Assembly: GCA_025050535.1 (NCBI GenBank)
Contig: JALBVF010000001.1
Span: forward strand, 372,001 to 436,000
Direction: 5' to 3'
DNA from: Candidatus Protistibacter heckmannii
Lineage (GTDB): Bacteria > Pseudomonadota > Gammaproteobacteria > Burkholderiales > Burkholderiaceae
DNA length: 64,000 nt
Made by a program: the position numbers and the translations under genes. The notes beneath the pieces were generated by a model. The model saw nothing but the letters and a program-made list of their open reading frames with translations. It was not told where the DNA came from and did not search any database. Shown in pieces: positions 9,352-18,972 of the stretch. The first letter of the stretch is position 1. Each line of letters starts with the position of its first letter.

Positions 9352-9640
9352 CCTCTACATCTACTACCGCAGCGCCGAGGACATCGGCGAGCAGCTCTGC
9401 GCCTTCGTCGGCTTCGTGCAGGCGGACACCGGCGTGGAAGGCTGGCTGCAGCGCCGCCCCGGCACCTCCTCGCGCCCGGAGGACAAGGGCGTGCCGATGA
9501 TCACCTGGATGGAATGCTATGACGGCGTCGAGCCCGGCTTCACCGCCGAACTCGAGCGTCTGTGGGGCGAATTCGGCATCGCCGGCGCGGTTCACTGCGA
9601 ACGCCGCGTCGAGCTCCTTGAGGACTGCCCATGTGCCTGA
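9341..9640 (+). CDS. DUF4936 family protein
   Basis: A 99-residue protein beginning MTHNLYIYYRSAEDIGEQLCAF, matching the small DUF4936 family found next to ygfZ in Burkholderiales. The ATG overlaps the ygfZ stop and the gene overlaps the following NRDE gene by 10 nt, so the three formed an operon. The function of the family is unknown. The C-terminus (RVELLEDCPCA) is Cys-containing. The gene is intact. Confidence 0.85.
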   Translation: MTHNLYIYYRSAEDIGEQLCAFVGFVQADTGVEGWLQRRPGTSSRPEDKGVPMITWMECYDGVEPGFTAELERLWGEFGIAGAVHCERRVELLEDCPCA

Positions 9641-10309
9641 TCCTCGCCGCCTGGCGCTACCACCCCGACTATCCGCTCGTGGTCGCGGCCAACCGTGACG
9701 AGTTCTACGCCCGCCCGACCGCGCCGCTGAACTGGGGGGGGGAAGACCATGCCGACATGCTCGCCGGCCGCGAGCTGGCCGAAAGCCAGGGCCCGAGCGG
9801 CACCTGGATGGGCCTCACGCGCGGCGGCCTCACCGCTGCCTTCCTGAGCGGAACGGCCAACCTGTGGCGTTATATCGAAGAGATCAAACCGGTGAGCTGC
9901 GCGTACAACGGCTTCAATCCGCTCACCGGCGACATGCGCGAACTCTGGTGGTACAGCAACCGCGCGCCCGAGCCCGAGGCCAGGCGCGAAACCTGCGCCC
10001 CGGCCAATCCGGAGAACCCCGGCGCCGACGCCGGCCACCGCATCAGTCCCCTGGAACCCGGCATCTACGGCCAGTCCAACGCCCTGCTCGCCACGCCCTG
10101 GCTCCAAGGAGCGCCACCGCGTGGCGGCCTTCGCCCCGCTGCTGGCCCACGACCACATGCGCAACGGCGTGCCCGCCGAGCCCTATCTCGAGATGCTCGC
10201 CAACACGACGATCGCATCGGCTGAGCAACGTCCCAACACCGGCGTCTCCCCTTCCTGAGAGTGGCGCCTCTCCGCAGCCTTCATCAAGAGCCGCGACTAC
10301 GGCACCCGC
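9631..10309 (+). pseudogene. NRDE (TANGO2-like) family protein, degraded and fused to next remnant
   Basis: The first 60 residues are a good match to NRDE proteins: MCLILAAWRYHPDYPLVVAANRDEFYARPTAP, with Cys2 and the NRDE motif. After GLTRGGLTAA a stretch of the usual family sequence is missing, then FLSGTANLWRYIEE and YNGFNPLTGDMRELWWYSNR resume. The frame shifts near 10108 and again near 10250. The C-terminal family segment (EWRLSAAFIKSRDYGTR) ends at 10309, where it runs directly into a different gene remnant. A G9 tract lies at 9744-9752. The Ntn-hydrolase-like role of this family is uncertain even when intact. Confidence 0.82.
9744..9752 (+). repeat. G9 homopolymer inside the NRDE remnant
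   Basis: Nine consecutive G residues inside the reading frame. Homopolymers of this length are slippage-prone. Two more G9 tracts occur in the window, in tadA (as C9 on the coding strand) and in uvrD. Confidence 0.9.
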
Positions 10310-11239
10310 CTCTTCAAGACCCATCCCCGCACCGTCATCCAAACCACCGGCCCCTTCCAGGGGCAGAACTACGAAGTCGCGCGCGTGGCCATCGCCTCCG
10401 GCGCCAACTACATCAACCTCGCCGACGGCCGCGACTTCGTCGCCGGCATCTCCCGCCTCGACAGCCTGGCGCGCGAGCGCGACGTGCTCGTCGCCAGCGG
10501 CGCGAGCTCCGTGCCGGCGCTTTCCTCGGCCGTCGTCGACCGCTACCTGCCGAGCTTCTCCCGGCTCAACACGATCCGCGTGGGCATCGGCTCGGGCGCG
10601 CGTTCGCCCGGCACCGCCACCCTGCGCAGCGTCTTCGGCTATTGCGGCAAGCCCTTCCAGAGTCTGCAGGACGGCCGCTGGCAGACCATCTACGACTAGT
10701 TCGACACCCGGCTGCACCATTTCCCGCCTCCGGTGGGGCCGCGCCTGCTCGGCAATTGCGACGTGCCCGACCTCGCCCTCTTTCCCGAGCGCTATCCCGG
10801 CGTGCGCAACGTGAGCTTCCATGCCGGCTTCGCCGGCGTCTCCGGCCATCTCGCCATCTGGATGCTCGCGCTGCTCACCCGCATGCGCCTGCTGCGCAGC
10901 ATGACGTCGCTGGCCGAGCGCGTGCACACGCTGGCAGAATTCCTCGAACCATGGTTCAGAGACCGCGGCGGCATCTTCGTCGAACTCGAAGGCGCGGGCC
11001 ACGACGGCGCCGCGCTGCGCCTGTCCTGGAATCCGCTCGCCGCCCGCAATCACTGCCCCTACATCCCTTGTGGCGGCGCGGTCGCGCTGGCCCGCAAGCT
11101 CGCGCGCGGCGAACGGCTGCCATGCGGCGCGGCGCCCTGCGTGGAATTTCTCAGCGTGGAGGAATACCTCGCCGCCCTGGACGGCCTGGACATGCGCAAA
11201 GTCCCGCCCAGGGACATGCCGAAAGTCCTGGCGGTTTGA
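10310..11239 (+). pseudogene. Saccharopine dehydrogenase-like NADP-binding protein, 5'-deleted
   Basis: The remnant starts abruptly at THPRTVIQTTGPFQGQNYEVA, the middle of the Rossmann domain of saccharopine-dehydrogenase-like proteins. It continues with GANYINLADGRDFVAGI and VLVASGASSVPALSSAVVD. The N-terminal dinucleotide-binding loop is absent, so a deletion has joined it to the NRDE gene at about 10309/10310. One frame then runs to the TGA at 11237-11239, interrupted only by a TAG at 10697 where a Trp (TGG) would be expected. The substrate of this family branch is unknown. About 90 bp without a gene separate it from the convergent GNAT gene. Confidence 0.8.
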
Positions 11240-11330
11240 GGGTCTTGGGCACGTCTATCCGCGCGTCAAACGGAGGCGGGCGCACCGTCGGGCGGCTCAA
11301 GGCGCGCCGCCATGGCCCGAGAATCAAGGC

Positions 11331-11798
11331 TCAGAGCTGCAGCCGCATGGCGATATGCTCGATCCCCGCTTCGTCGAAGAATTCGCCGGATTCCTCGAAG
11401 CCGTGGATCAGATAAAACTCGCGGGCATAGAGCTGTGCATGCAGCAGCAGCTCCACCATCCCCAGCTCGCGCGCCTTCTCGATCAGAGCCTTGAGCAGCA
11501 CGCTGCCCACGCCGTGGCCGCGGTAGCGCCAGAGGATGGCCATGCGGCCGATCTTGCCCATGCCCGGCTTGAGCTCCTCGCCCTCGAGCACCAGGCGGCC
11601 GGTGCCCACCGCCGTCTGCACGCCCGTCTCGTCGGTGAGCAGGGCCAGACCGTGCCAGCACTGGTCGTCGATGCCGTCCCACTCCAGGGCCAGCGGCACA
11701 TGCTGCTCGAGCACGAAGACGTCGTGGCGGATGCACTTGGCCCGCTCCTCCAGCTCGTCCCAGCGGCCGACCATGATCTGCAAGGGAAAATGACTCAT
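11331..11798 (-). CDS. GNAT family N-acetyltransferase
   Basis: A 155-residue acetyltransferase with the acetyl-CoA pyrophosphate-binding motif A visible as RMAILWRYRGHGVGSVLLKALI (about residues 84-105). The C-terminal strand-helix reads ELLLHAQLYAREFYLIHGFEE, with the Tyr typical of the general base or acid. The acceptor is unknown. The gene overlaps the upstream thioesterase gene by 4 nt (ATGA), so the two are co-translated. It is intact. Confidence 0.87.
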   Translation of the reverse strand: MSHFPLQIMVGRWDELEERAKCIRHDVFVLEQHVPLALEWDGIDDQCWHGLALLTDETGVQTAVGTGRLVLEGEELKPGMGKIGRMAILWRYRGHGVGSVLLKALIEKARELGMVELLLHAQLYAREFYLIHGFEESGEFFDEAGIEHIAMRLQL

Positions 11799-12226
11799 GC
11801 GCCGGCTCCCACGGGCGCCGGCATCAGAACCTCGCGCCAGGCGGCGGGGATCGGCACGCTCTTGCGCTCGGCGGCGTCGGCGTAGACGTAGACCAGCTCG
11901 CTGCTGATCAGATGCTCCTCGCCGCGGAAGATCGCCAGTTCGATGCGCATGCTCGAATTGCCCAGGTGCGCGCAGCGCATGCCGACGTCGAGCGCGTCGT
12001 CGAAGCGCGCCGGCGCCAGATATTCGATGCCGCTCCTGCGCGCGAAGAGTTCGCGGCCTTCCTTGGATTGTTCGAGCGGGGTCGGCAGACCGGTGGTGCG
12101 CCAGAACTCCGTGAAGGCCACGTCGAAATAGGTGAGGTAATGGCCGTTGAAGACGATGACCTGCATGTCGACTTCGGCCCAGCGCACGCGCAGGCTGTGG
12201 AAAAATGGGAAATCATCGTGGCTCAT
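11795..12226 (-). CDS. YbgC/FadM-type acyl-CoA thioesterase (hotdog fold)
   Basis: A 143-residue 4-hydroxybenzoyl-CoA-thioesterase-like protein. The active-site region is RVRWAEVDMQVIVFNGHYLTYFD, with the catalytic Asp in the WAEVD context and the long first helix. The protein would hydrolyse acyl-CoA thioesters; the chain specificity is unknown. The ATG at 12226 is preferred because AAGGAG lies upstream of it. An in-frame ATG at 12250 is possible. The gene is the first of a two-gene unit with the GNAT gene and is intact. Confidence 0.85.
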   Translation of the reverse strand: MSHDDFPFFHSLRVRWAEVDMQVIVFNGHYLTYFDVAFTEFWRTTGLPTPLEQSKEGRELFARRSGIEYLAPARFDDALDVGMRCAHLGNSSMRIELAIFRGEEHLISSELVYVYADAAERKSVPIPAAWREVLMPAPVGAGA

Positions 12227-12349
12227 GGCGGCGGCGGCTCCTTGTTCCATTGAAGACGGCGCTGCCGCGCGCCATCTTCGCATTATCGCTCAAACCCTTA
12301 CCCCGTCCGGACATCGTGTTGTCAGCGAACCATGCCGGCCCGGCGATCA

Positions 12350-13345
12350 TCACGCCGGCTTGTTCAACCCCAGCTTCTCGATCAGCGCCTTCTCGCGGCG
12401 GAACGTCTCCTCGGCGAATTTCGTGTACTGGGCGCTGTTCATGTAGATCAGCTCCTGGTCGTACTTGGCCAGCACATCGTGATAGCTCTGCATGTCCATC
12501 GCCTGCTTGAAGCCGTCGTGCAGGCGCTTGACGATGGCCGGGTCGGTGCCCTTGGGCGCCGCCAGGCCGTAGGGCGAGGTCTGCACGATGGGCAGGCCCA
12601 GCTCCTTGAGCGTGGGCGCATCGGGGAATTTGGCCAGGCGCTTTTCACCCCAGGTGTTGAGCTCGCGCAGCTTGCCGCTTGCGACGTGCGGCGCGAAGCC
12701 CGTGGAGTCGCTCGCCGAAATCACGTGGCCGCCCAGCACCACCTGCATCAGCTCGGTTCTGCCCTTGTAGGGAATGTGGTTGAACATGATACCCGAACGC
12801 TGCGCGATGTCCTCCACCGTCAGGTGCGGGCTGATCAGCGTGCCAGTCGAGCCGTAGCTGAGCTTGCCCGGATTGGCCTTAGCGTAGGCGACGTAGTCGG
12901 CCCAGGTTTGGATCGGCGAGCTCGTCGGCACGACGATGCCGAAGGAATAGCCGGTCACGCAGATGATGTAGCTCAGGTCCTTGACCGGATCCCAGGTGAT
13001 CTTGGTCGTGTACGGCAGGCGGAAGATGCCCAGGGGCGTCTGGCCCACCGTGTAGCCGTCGGGTTTGGCGGTCTGCAGCGCCTGCGCGGGCAGCGTGCCG
13101 CCGGCGCAGGGCCGGTTCTCCACCACCACCGGCTGGCCGAAGACCTTCGAGGCGTTGTCCGCCAGCACGCGCATCACCACGTCGGTCGGGCCGCCCGCGG
13201 GGAAGGCCACCTGCATGTGCAGCGGCTGCGAAGGGGAATCCACCGCGCGGGCGGGCATCGGCGCCGCGCCCGTGCCGGCCACCGCGCCGGCGGCCAGGCC
13301 GACCTTGATCAGGCTGCGGCGCTTGTTCTGGATGGAATCGCTCAT
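12350..13345 (-). CDS. Bug/TctC-family periplasmic solute-binding protein
   Basis: A 331-residue tripartite tricarboxylate transporter substrate-binding protein. The signal contains a Tat-like KRRSLIK followed by a hydrophobic Ala/Gly core. Family hallmarks are VAFPAGGPTDVVMRVLAD, VVVENRPCAGGTLPAQAL, KLSYGSTGTLISPHL and YKGRTELMQVVLGGHV. Bug proteins capture carboxylates in the periplasm for a TctAB membrane partner. The only tctAB in the window is 30 kb away. Undoing the IS-bounded inversion places this gene at the 3' end of the long catabolic operon. The ORF is intact. Confidence 0.9.
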   Translation of the reverse strand: MSDSIQNKRRSLIKVGLAAGAVAGTGAAPMPARAVDSPSQPLHMQVAFPAGGPTDVVMRVLADNASKVFGQPVVVENRPCAGGTLPAQALQTAKPDGYTVGQTPLGIFRLPYTTKITWDPVKDLSYIICVTGYSFGIVVPTSSPIQTWADYVAYAKANPGKLSYGSTGTLISPHLTVEDIAQRSGIMFNHIPYKGRTELMQVVLGGHVISASDSTGFAPHVASGKLRELNTWGEKRLAKFPDAPTLKELGLPIVQTSPYGLAAPKGTDPAIVKRLHDGFKQAMDMQSYHDVLAKYDQELIYMNSAQYTKFAEETFRREKALIEKLGLNKPA

Positions 13346-13395
13346 GGCTGTCTCTCTTTCGTTTCTGGGTGAATGCATGTCCAGGCGCGGCGCGC

Positions 13396-14366
13396 TCAGA
13401 CAGTGAACTCCTGCCGCAGAGCCGCGGCGGCGTCGGCATGGGCCTGCTTCGCGTCTTCCACGTAGCCGCCCATCTTGAAGAAATCATGTGTCATGCCGGC
13501 ATAGCGGTCCAGATGCACCGGAACGCCGGCCTCCTGCCGCCGCGCTGCATAGGCCACGCCCTCGTCGTGCAGGGGATCGTACTCCGCCACGCAGACCCAG
13601 GCCTCGGCCACGCCGCGCAGGTCCGCCCCGCCATCTTCCTGCGGCGTCTGGCCCGCCGCGCCCTTGCCGTCGAGCGGCGCGAAGCGCAGGTCCTCGTGGT
13701 CGACCGGCCCGCGCAGATACTGCTGGAAAAACCAGTCGATGGTCTCCTTCTCCAGCAGATAGCCGTGGGCGTAGCTGCGGTGGCTTTCCGTGTCCTGGTT
13801 GGCGCAGGTCCCGGGATAGATCAGCAGCTGCAGCGCCACGCCGGCGTCGCGCGCCCGCAGCGCACAGGCCGCGGCAAGCGTTCCGCCGGCGGAATCGCCA
13901 CCCACCGCGATGCGCTCCGGATCCGCGCCGAGGCTGGCCGCGTTCTCCAGCGCTCAGCACAGCGCGCCCCAGGCATCCTCGGCGGCGGTCGGGAATTTTT
14001 GTTCGGGCGCCAGCCGGTAGTCGACCGAGAGTACCAGGCAGTCACCGTCCTCGCTGAGCATACGGCACACCGCGTCATGCGAATCCAGACTGCCGATCGT
14101 GAAGCCCCTGCCGTGGTAATAGACCAGCAGCGGCAGCGGCTCGGCCCAGGAATGCTCGCGCGGCGTGTACAGCCGCGCGCCGATCCGCGCGCCGCAGACC
14201 TCGATGCGCAGGTCCTCCACCGCGAAGAGCTTGCGCCTGCGGATCTCCAGCACGTTGGCCGCCTCCTCATAGGCGCCGCGCGTCTTCTCCGGACTCAAAA
14301 AGTGGAAAGGCGGCCGGACTTGGCGACCATGGCCAGCACTTCGGCGATTTTCGGATTCAAGGGCAT
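13396..14366 (-). pseudogene. Hormone-sensitive-lipase-type alpha/beta hydrolase (GDSAG), broken
   Basis: The gene starts MPLNPKIAEVLAMVAKSGR at 14366 and loses frame near 14303 by loss of one base. It then continues as FHFLSPEKTRGAYEEAANVLEI. The oxyanion-hole motif YYHGRGFTIGS (usually HGGGF) and the nucleophile motif GGDSAGGTLAAA are readable, and the catalytic His is in GMTHDFF. A TGA near 13954 replaces an expected Trp (ALC-W-ALENAASLG). It lies 46 bp from the epoxide-hydrolase-like 3' half and 50 bp from the Bug gene, consistent with a former operon. The enzyme would hydrolyse short acyl esters. Confidence 0.82.
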
Positions 14367-14412
14367 GCGGCGGCGAACCTGATGGCGCGGGAGCGATGCA
14401 AGAAAGCGGCTC

Positions 14413-15047
14413 TCAGCCAAACCCGCCGCGGATGAGCGAGATGATACGCCGCGGCTGCTCGTGCACCACCCAATGGCTGCCGTCGGGAATGCGCACCAGT
14501 TCGAGGTCCTCGACATGCTCATCCAGGCCATCGATCAGCACCGGAAGCAGCGCCCTGTCCTGCTCGCCTCAGATCACGCGGGTCTTGACCTTGACGCGGA
14601 ACATCGCCGGATCGAGCTTGATGCCCGCCGCGCCCTGCTGGCTGTCGGTGGGCGGATGCAGGGGCGAGGCGCGGTAATAGTTCACGCCGCCGGTCAGGCC
14701 ATGGCTGCCGTCCTCGCCGCGGTGTGCCCAGGCCTTGAGATAGGCATCGCGCAGCTTGCCGGTGAACCACACCGGATGCTTCTGGCCGCAGCCCTCGAGC
14801 TTGTTCGCGTCTGGGTCTTCCTTCTCCTTCGAGCTCGGCCCGAAGAGATTCGCCAGCGCGATCTCCGAGCCGCTCTGGCGCAGCCAGTTCATGTATTGCG
14901 AAGCCGTCTGCTAGGCCGGATGCTCGGCCAGCGCGCGCGTGAACAGATAGGGATGCGTCGCATTGACGATGACCAGCATGTCGAGCAGCTCGGGATGTGC
15001 GATGGCCACGTTCCAGGCGATCGCGCCGCCCCAGTCATACGCCACTA
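14413..15047 (-). pseudogene. Epoxide-hydrolase-like alpha/beta hydrolase, 3' half (split by IS630 insertion and inversion)
   Basis: The fragment begins right at the IS boundary with VAYDWGGAIAWNVAIAHPELLD, the nucleophile elbow (Asp in YDWGG) of epoxide-hydrolase-type enzymes. It ends with PDGSHWVVHEQPRRII, the catalytic His region. Two further stops lie inside: TAG near 14912 (Gln expected) and TGA near 14569 (Trp expected). The 5' half is at 36679-36990 on the other strand. Joining the halves across one TA gives ERCTL-VAYDWGG in frame. The gene is therefore interrupted by IS copy A and then separated by an inversion. Confidence 0.9.
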
Positions 15048-16170
15048 TTGACACGGCAATATAAAGATTTAATTTATTATCATTTCTGACATCGAATCGG
15101 CATGGAAAAAGAAGACGCTCGATACCAGAAACTGGAGCAACTGCACGAGAGGCGAAAGCAGGTCGTGAGGTTGCATCGGAAGGGATACGGAGTCATGGCC
15201 ATCGTGGAGTTGACGGGGCTGAGTTACCCGGCGGCTCGACTGGCCATTGATCTCTATGAAGAAGGGGGCGCGGCGGCCCTGAAGCCGCACCCACGAGCTC
15301 GTACGCCAGGAGACGGAAGACGGCTGAATGCGGATCAAGAAGAAGCAATCCGGCGCACGATCTGCGACAAACGTCCGGAGCAGTTGAAGATGTAATCTGC
15401 GCTCTGGACGCGAGGCGCGGTCATGCTGTTCATCGAACAGGAATACGCGGTCAAACTCTCAATACGTGCGGTCGGAGACTACCTCAAGCGCTGGGGTTTC
15501 ACGCCGAAAAAGCCGATCAAGCGCGCTTACGAACAGCGACCGGAGGCTGTCAAGCAGTGGATCGATCAGGAGTATCTGGCCATCGAGAAGCGTGCCAAGG
15601 CCAAAGGTGGCGAGATTCACTGGGGTGACGAAACCGCGTTGGTGAATACGGATGTTCGGGGCCGCAGTTATGCTCCCAAAGGGCAAACCCCGGTCACGAT
15701 GGCGGTTAGAGGTACGCGACAGAAGCTGTCGATGATTTCCACAGTGACCAATCAGGGCAAGGCAAGCTGGATGATCATCGATGGTGCCTTTAACCACGAG
15801 AAGCTCATTGAGCTCTTCGAGGCGCTGGTGGCCGATGGCAAGCGCGCGGGCAAGAAAGTGTTCCTGATCCTCGACAACCTCGGCGTGCATCACTGCAAGC
15901 CGGTCAAGGCATGGCTTGCCGAGCACCAAGCCGACATCGAAGTCTTTTACCTGCCAAGCTACAGCCCGGAGCTCAATCTGGATGAGCGACTCAACGCCGA
16001 CCTGAAACATGTCATCAGCACACGAGTCCCCGTCAGAACAAAGGCCAAATTACACGCAGCAGCAAAGAACCACATGGCGTTCATCGAAACCCATCCTGAA
16101 CGCGTGAAATCCTACTTCCAGGATTCCAGCGTCAAATACGCCGCATGAAAACTTCTTCCTGCCGGATCAA
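15048..16170 (+). mobile_element. IS630-family element, copy A (1123 bp)
   Basis: The element is bounded by TA at 15046-15047 and 16171-16172, the IS630 target dinucleotide. The ends are imperfect inverted repeats: left TTGACACGGCAATATAAAG, right (reverse complement) TTGATCCGGCAGGAAGAAG. It is the same length as copy B (36991-38113), nearly identical to it and in opposite orientation. Its transposase is broken by one stop. The left flank belongs to the epoxide-hydrolase-like gene and the right flank to a different gene, so the two ends come from two insertion sites joined by recombination. Confidence 0.93.
15102..16148 (+). pseudogene. IS630 transposase of copy A, nonsense mutated
   Basis: It carries an N-terminal helix-turn-helix region (KQVVRLHRKGYGVMAIVELTG) and a C-terminal DDE domain with IHWGDETAL, FLILDNLGVHH and YSPELNLDERLNADLK supplying the acidic residues. 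A TAA at about 15393 replaces the GAA present in copy B (EQLKM-E-SALWTRG), a single G-to-T change. The upstream frame also lacks the ATG used in copy B, so an internal ATG at 15102 would be needed. The second part could be made from an internal start but would lack the DNA-binding domain. Confidence 0.9.
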
Positions 16171-17186
16171 TAGGCCGGGGTGCGCCCAGCGAGGGCGAGA
16201 TCGCGCACCTGCGCCGGCTGCTGAGCGTCGCCGAGCCGCTGAGCGCCGAAGCCCTGGAAGGCATGATCCGCAAAGCGCGGTTCCGCGACCGGGTGCGCGG
16301 CGTGCTCACTGGCGTCTTCATCTGCACCCTGAGTTTCGGCAGCGGCATCTGGCTCACGCAGCTCGGCGCGCTGACGCCGGTGATCGGGCCAGTTCTGGGG
16401 CCGCTTCTGGGCGGGATCTGGTTGGGGACGGCGCATGCGGTGGCCGAGGAAATTGGTAACAGCGCCAGCACCGGCCCGCGTTACGAGGAGGCCGGCGGTC
16501 CGCTCTCGGCCTTGCCATAGGCCTGTGACGCCTCGGCCACGCGCGACTTCCTGCAGCGCGACGCGCCGGCGCTGCTCTTTTTGCTCACCTATGGCGCGGC
16601 CAGCGCGGCGGCCGCCTGCCGGGGCCTGGACAAGCTCGCAGCGGGCGGCGTGCGTTTGGTGGGCGGCATGGCGGGCAGCGTCGGCTACGTGCAGCTGATG
16701 CGCAGCTTCAGCCTCAAGCCGATCTGGGTGCGCGACCTGCATATGCTCGATCTCGCGGAGCGCAAGGACCTTGTGCGCCGGCTGCAGACCCCCTATCCGC
16801 AAGCCGCGGCCGAGGAAATCCAGCATTGGCTGGGCGCGGCGGCGGACTATGTGCTGCGCATCGGCGCGCAGCCGGCGGAGGAGATTTTGCGGCTGGCCGG
16901 CGCGGTGATCAGCCCCGAGGGCGGGCTTTCGCGCTCGGTCGCGCTGGCGCCGTTCATCATGTCGAACGTGCTGCGCCAGTATTCGCCGCCGGCCGGGCAG
17001 GCGATGTCCGAGCGCTATCCGCTGCCCGTCGTGTCGGATGCGATGCGGGTGGGAGGATGGATGCTGCGGCGGCACATCGCCGCGCTGATGCGCAAGCTGA
17101 TCGCGGAAAACCACCGCTGCCCGATGGATCTGCCCACCGTGCCGCAGCCTAATCCGCGCAGCCGCGTCGGCTCGGAAATCGTCTGA
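16171..17186 (+). pseudogene. Unrecognised integral membrane protein, 5' end at IS, internal stop
   Basis: From the IS boundary one frame reads SEGEIAHLRRLLSVAEPLSAEALEGM, then hydrophobic stretches GVLTGVFICTLSFGSGIWLTQLG and VIGPVLGPLLGGIWLGTAHAV. A TAG at 16518-16520 follows LSALP. The same frame goes on as ACDASATRDFLQRDAPALLFLL and MAGSVGYVQLMRSFSLKPIWV to the TGA at 17184-17186. Codon use is that of a real gene. I do not recognise the family. No proper start codon is visible near the IS, though an ATG at 16263 is possible. Before the inversion this gene lay just downstream of the P-loop kinase now at 38.1-38.7 kb. Confidence 0.55.
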
Positions 17187-17206
17187 ACCGGCTGAGTGCT
17201 TGAGGC

Positions 17207-18814
17207 TTAGGGTTCGATGCCCTGGCTGCGCAGGTAATCGTCGTAGGCTCCCGGGTAGTCGGTGAAGCTGCCGTTGGGACGTATTTCGATCACGCGGGTG
17301 GCGAGCGAGGAGACGAACTCTCGGTCGTGGGAGACGAAGATGAGTGTGCCGGCGTATTTGTCCAGCGCGATCTGCAGGCTTTCGATGGACTCCATGTCCA
17401 TGTGGTTGGTCGGCTCGTCCAGCGCCAGCACGTTGTGGCGGCCAAGCATGAGCTTGCCCCAGATCATGCGGCCCTTCTCGCCGCCGGAGAGCACCTTGAC
17501 GGACTTCTTGATGTCGTCGCCCGAGAACAGCAGCCGGCCGAGCGAGCCGCGCACGGCTTGGTCGTCGTCGCCGGACTGGGTCCAGCGGCCCATCCAGTCG
17601 AAGAGGGTTTCGTCCCGGGGGAATTCGTCGCTGGTGTCCTGCGGCATGTAGCCGACCTGGGCGTTCTCGGCCCACTTGAGCTTGCCGCCGTCGATCGCGA
17701 CGCCACCCCAGTCCACGCCCAGCAGGCTGCGCAGCAGCGTGGTCTTGCCCGCGCCGTTCTCGCCGATGATGGCGATGCGCTCACCCGGCTGGATCGCCAG
17801 CGTGAGGCCGGAGAAGATCTCGCGCTCGTAGCGCTTGCGCAGGCTCTCGGCCTCCATGACGATGTTGTGCAGCTTCTTTTCGAATTCGAAGCGGATCCAG
17901 GGGTTCTGGCGTGAGGACGGCTTGATGTTCTCGACCTTGATCTTGTCGATCTGCTTGAGACGGCTGGTGGCCTGGCGGGCCTTGGACTTGTTGGCGGAGA
18001 AGCGGCGCACGAAGTCCTGCAGCTCGGTGATGCGTTCCTTGGCTTTGGCGTTGGCGGAGAGGACGCGCTCGCGGGCCTGGGCCGAGGCGAGCATGTAGTC
18101 ATCGTAGTTGCCGGGATAGACCTTGAGCGTGCCGTAGTCCATGTCGGCCATGTGGGTGCAGACCGAATTCAGGAAGTGGCGGTCGTGCGAGATGATGATC
18201 ATGGTGCTGCTGCGCTCGTTGAGCACTTCCTCGAGCCAGCGGATGGTGTTGATGTCGAGGTTGTTGGTGGGCTCGTCGAGCAGCAGCACGTCGGGGTCGG
18301 CGAAGAGCGCCTGGGCCAGCAGCACGCGCAGCTTGAAGCCGGGCGCCACCGCACTCATGGGGCCCTGGTGCTGTTCCAGCGTAATGCCCACGCCGAGCAG
18401 CAGTTCGCCGGCGCGCGCCTCGGCGGTGTAGCCGCCGAATTCGGCGTAGCGGGTTTCCAGCTCGGCGGCGCGCATGTAGTCGTCGTCGCTGGCCTCGGGG
18501 TTGGCGTAGATAGTATCGCGCTCGGCGGCGGCCTGCCACATGTCGGCATGGCCCATCATGACCACGTCGAGCACGCGCACGTCCTCGTAGGCAAACTGGT
18601 CCTGGCGCAGCTTGCCCAGGCGGATGTTGGGCTCGAGCATGACGTTGCCTCCGCTGGGCTCGAGATCGCCGCCGAGGATTTTCATGAAGGTGGATTTGCC
18701 GCAGCCGTTGGCGCCGATCAGGCCGTAGCGGTTGCCTTCGCCGAATTTGACCGAGATGTTCTCGAACAAGGGCTTGGGCCCGAACTGCATGGTGATGTTG
18801 GCGGTGGAAAGCAC
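17207..18814 (-). CDS. ybiT: ABC-F family ATPase, YbiT type
   Basis: A soluble protein with two ATPase domains and no membrane segments, of the ABC-F translation-factor class. Walker A motifs are GANGCGKST and GENGAGKTT. The linker region is rich in charged residues ([21 protein letters not shown]), the second signature is LSGGEKGRM, and Walker B motifs are DEPTNNLD and DEPTNHMD. The whole length aligns by eye with E. coli YbiT, including the atypical first signature region ([17 protein letters not shown]). A GTG at 18814 gives the YbiT-like start ([11 protein letters not shown]) with AGGAT before it; an ATG at 18841 is an alternative. ABC-F proteins act on ribosomes. The gene is intact. Confidence 0.9.
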   Translation of the reverse strand: MLSTANITMQFGPKPLFENISVKFGEGNRYGLIGANGCGKSTFMKILGGDLEPSGGNVMLEPNIRLGKLRQDQFAYEDVRVLDVVMMGHADMWQAAAERDTIYANPEASDDDYMRAAELETRYAEFGGYTAEARAGELLLGVGITLEQHQGPMSAVAPGFKLRVLLAQALFADPDVLLLDEPTNNLDINTIRWLEEVLNERSSTMIIISHDRHFLNSVCTHMADMDYGTLKVYPGNYDDYMLASAQARERVLSANAKAKERITELQDFVRRFSANKSKARQATSRLKQIDKIKVENIKPSSRQNPWIRFEFEKKLHNIVMEAESLRKRYEREIFSGLTLAIQPGERIAIIGENGAGKTTLLRSLLGVDWGGVAIDGGKLKWAENAQVGYMPQDTSDEFPRDETLFDWMGRWTQSGDDDQAVRGSLGRLLFSGDDIKKSVKVLSGGEKGRMIWGKLMLGRHNVLALDEPTNHMDMESIESLQIALDKYAGTLIFVSHDREFVSSLATRVIEIRPNGSFTDYPGAYDDYLRSQGIEP

Positions 18815-18972
18815 GGCGGATCCTGGGAATGCGCCGGACACCCCACGTTGCGATGCGCTCGCGGGCGGCCCGGACTGGGGAAAACCCAGAATTCTACACG
18901 CGGGCCGTGTCCGCGTGCATCACGAAATCTTCCCCGGGCCGCATTGGGCTTCGTTCCGGGCGAACCCGGCCT

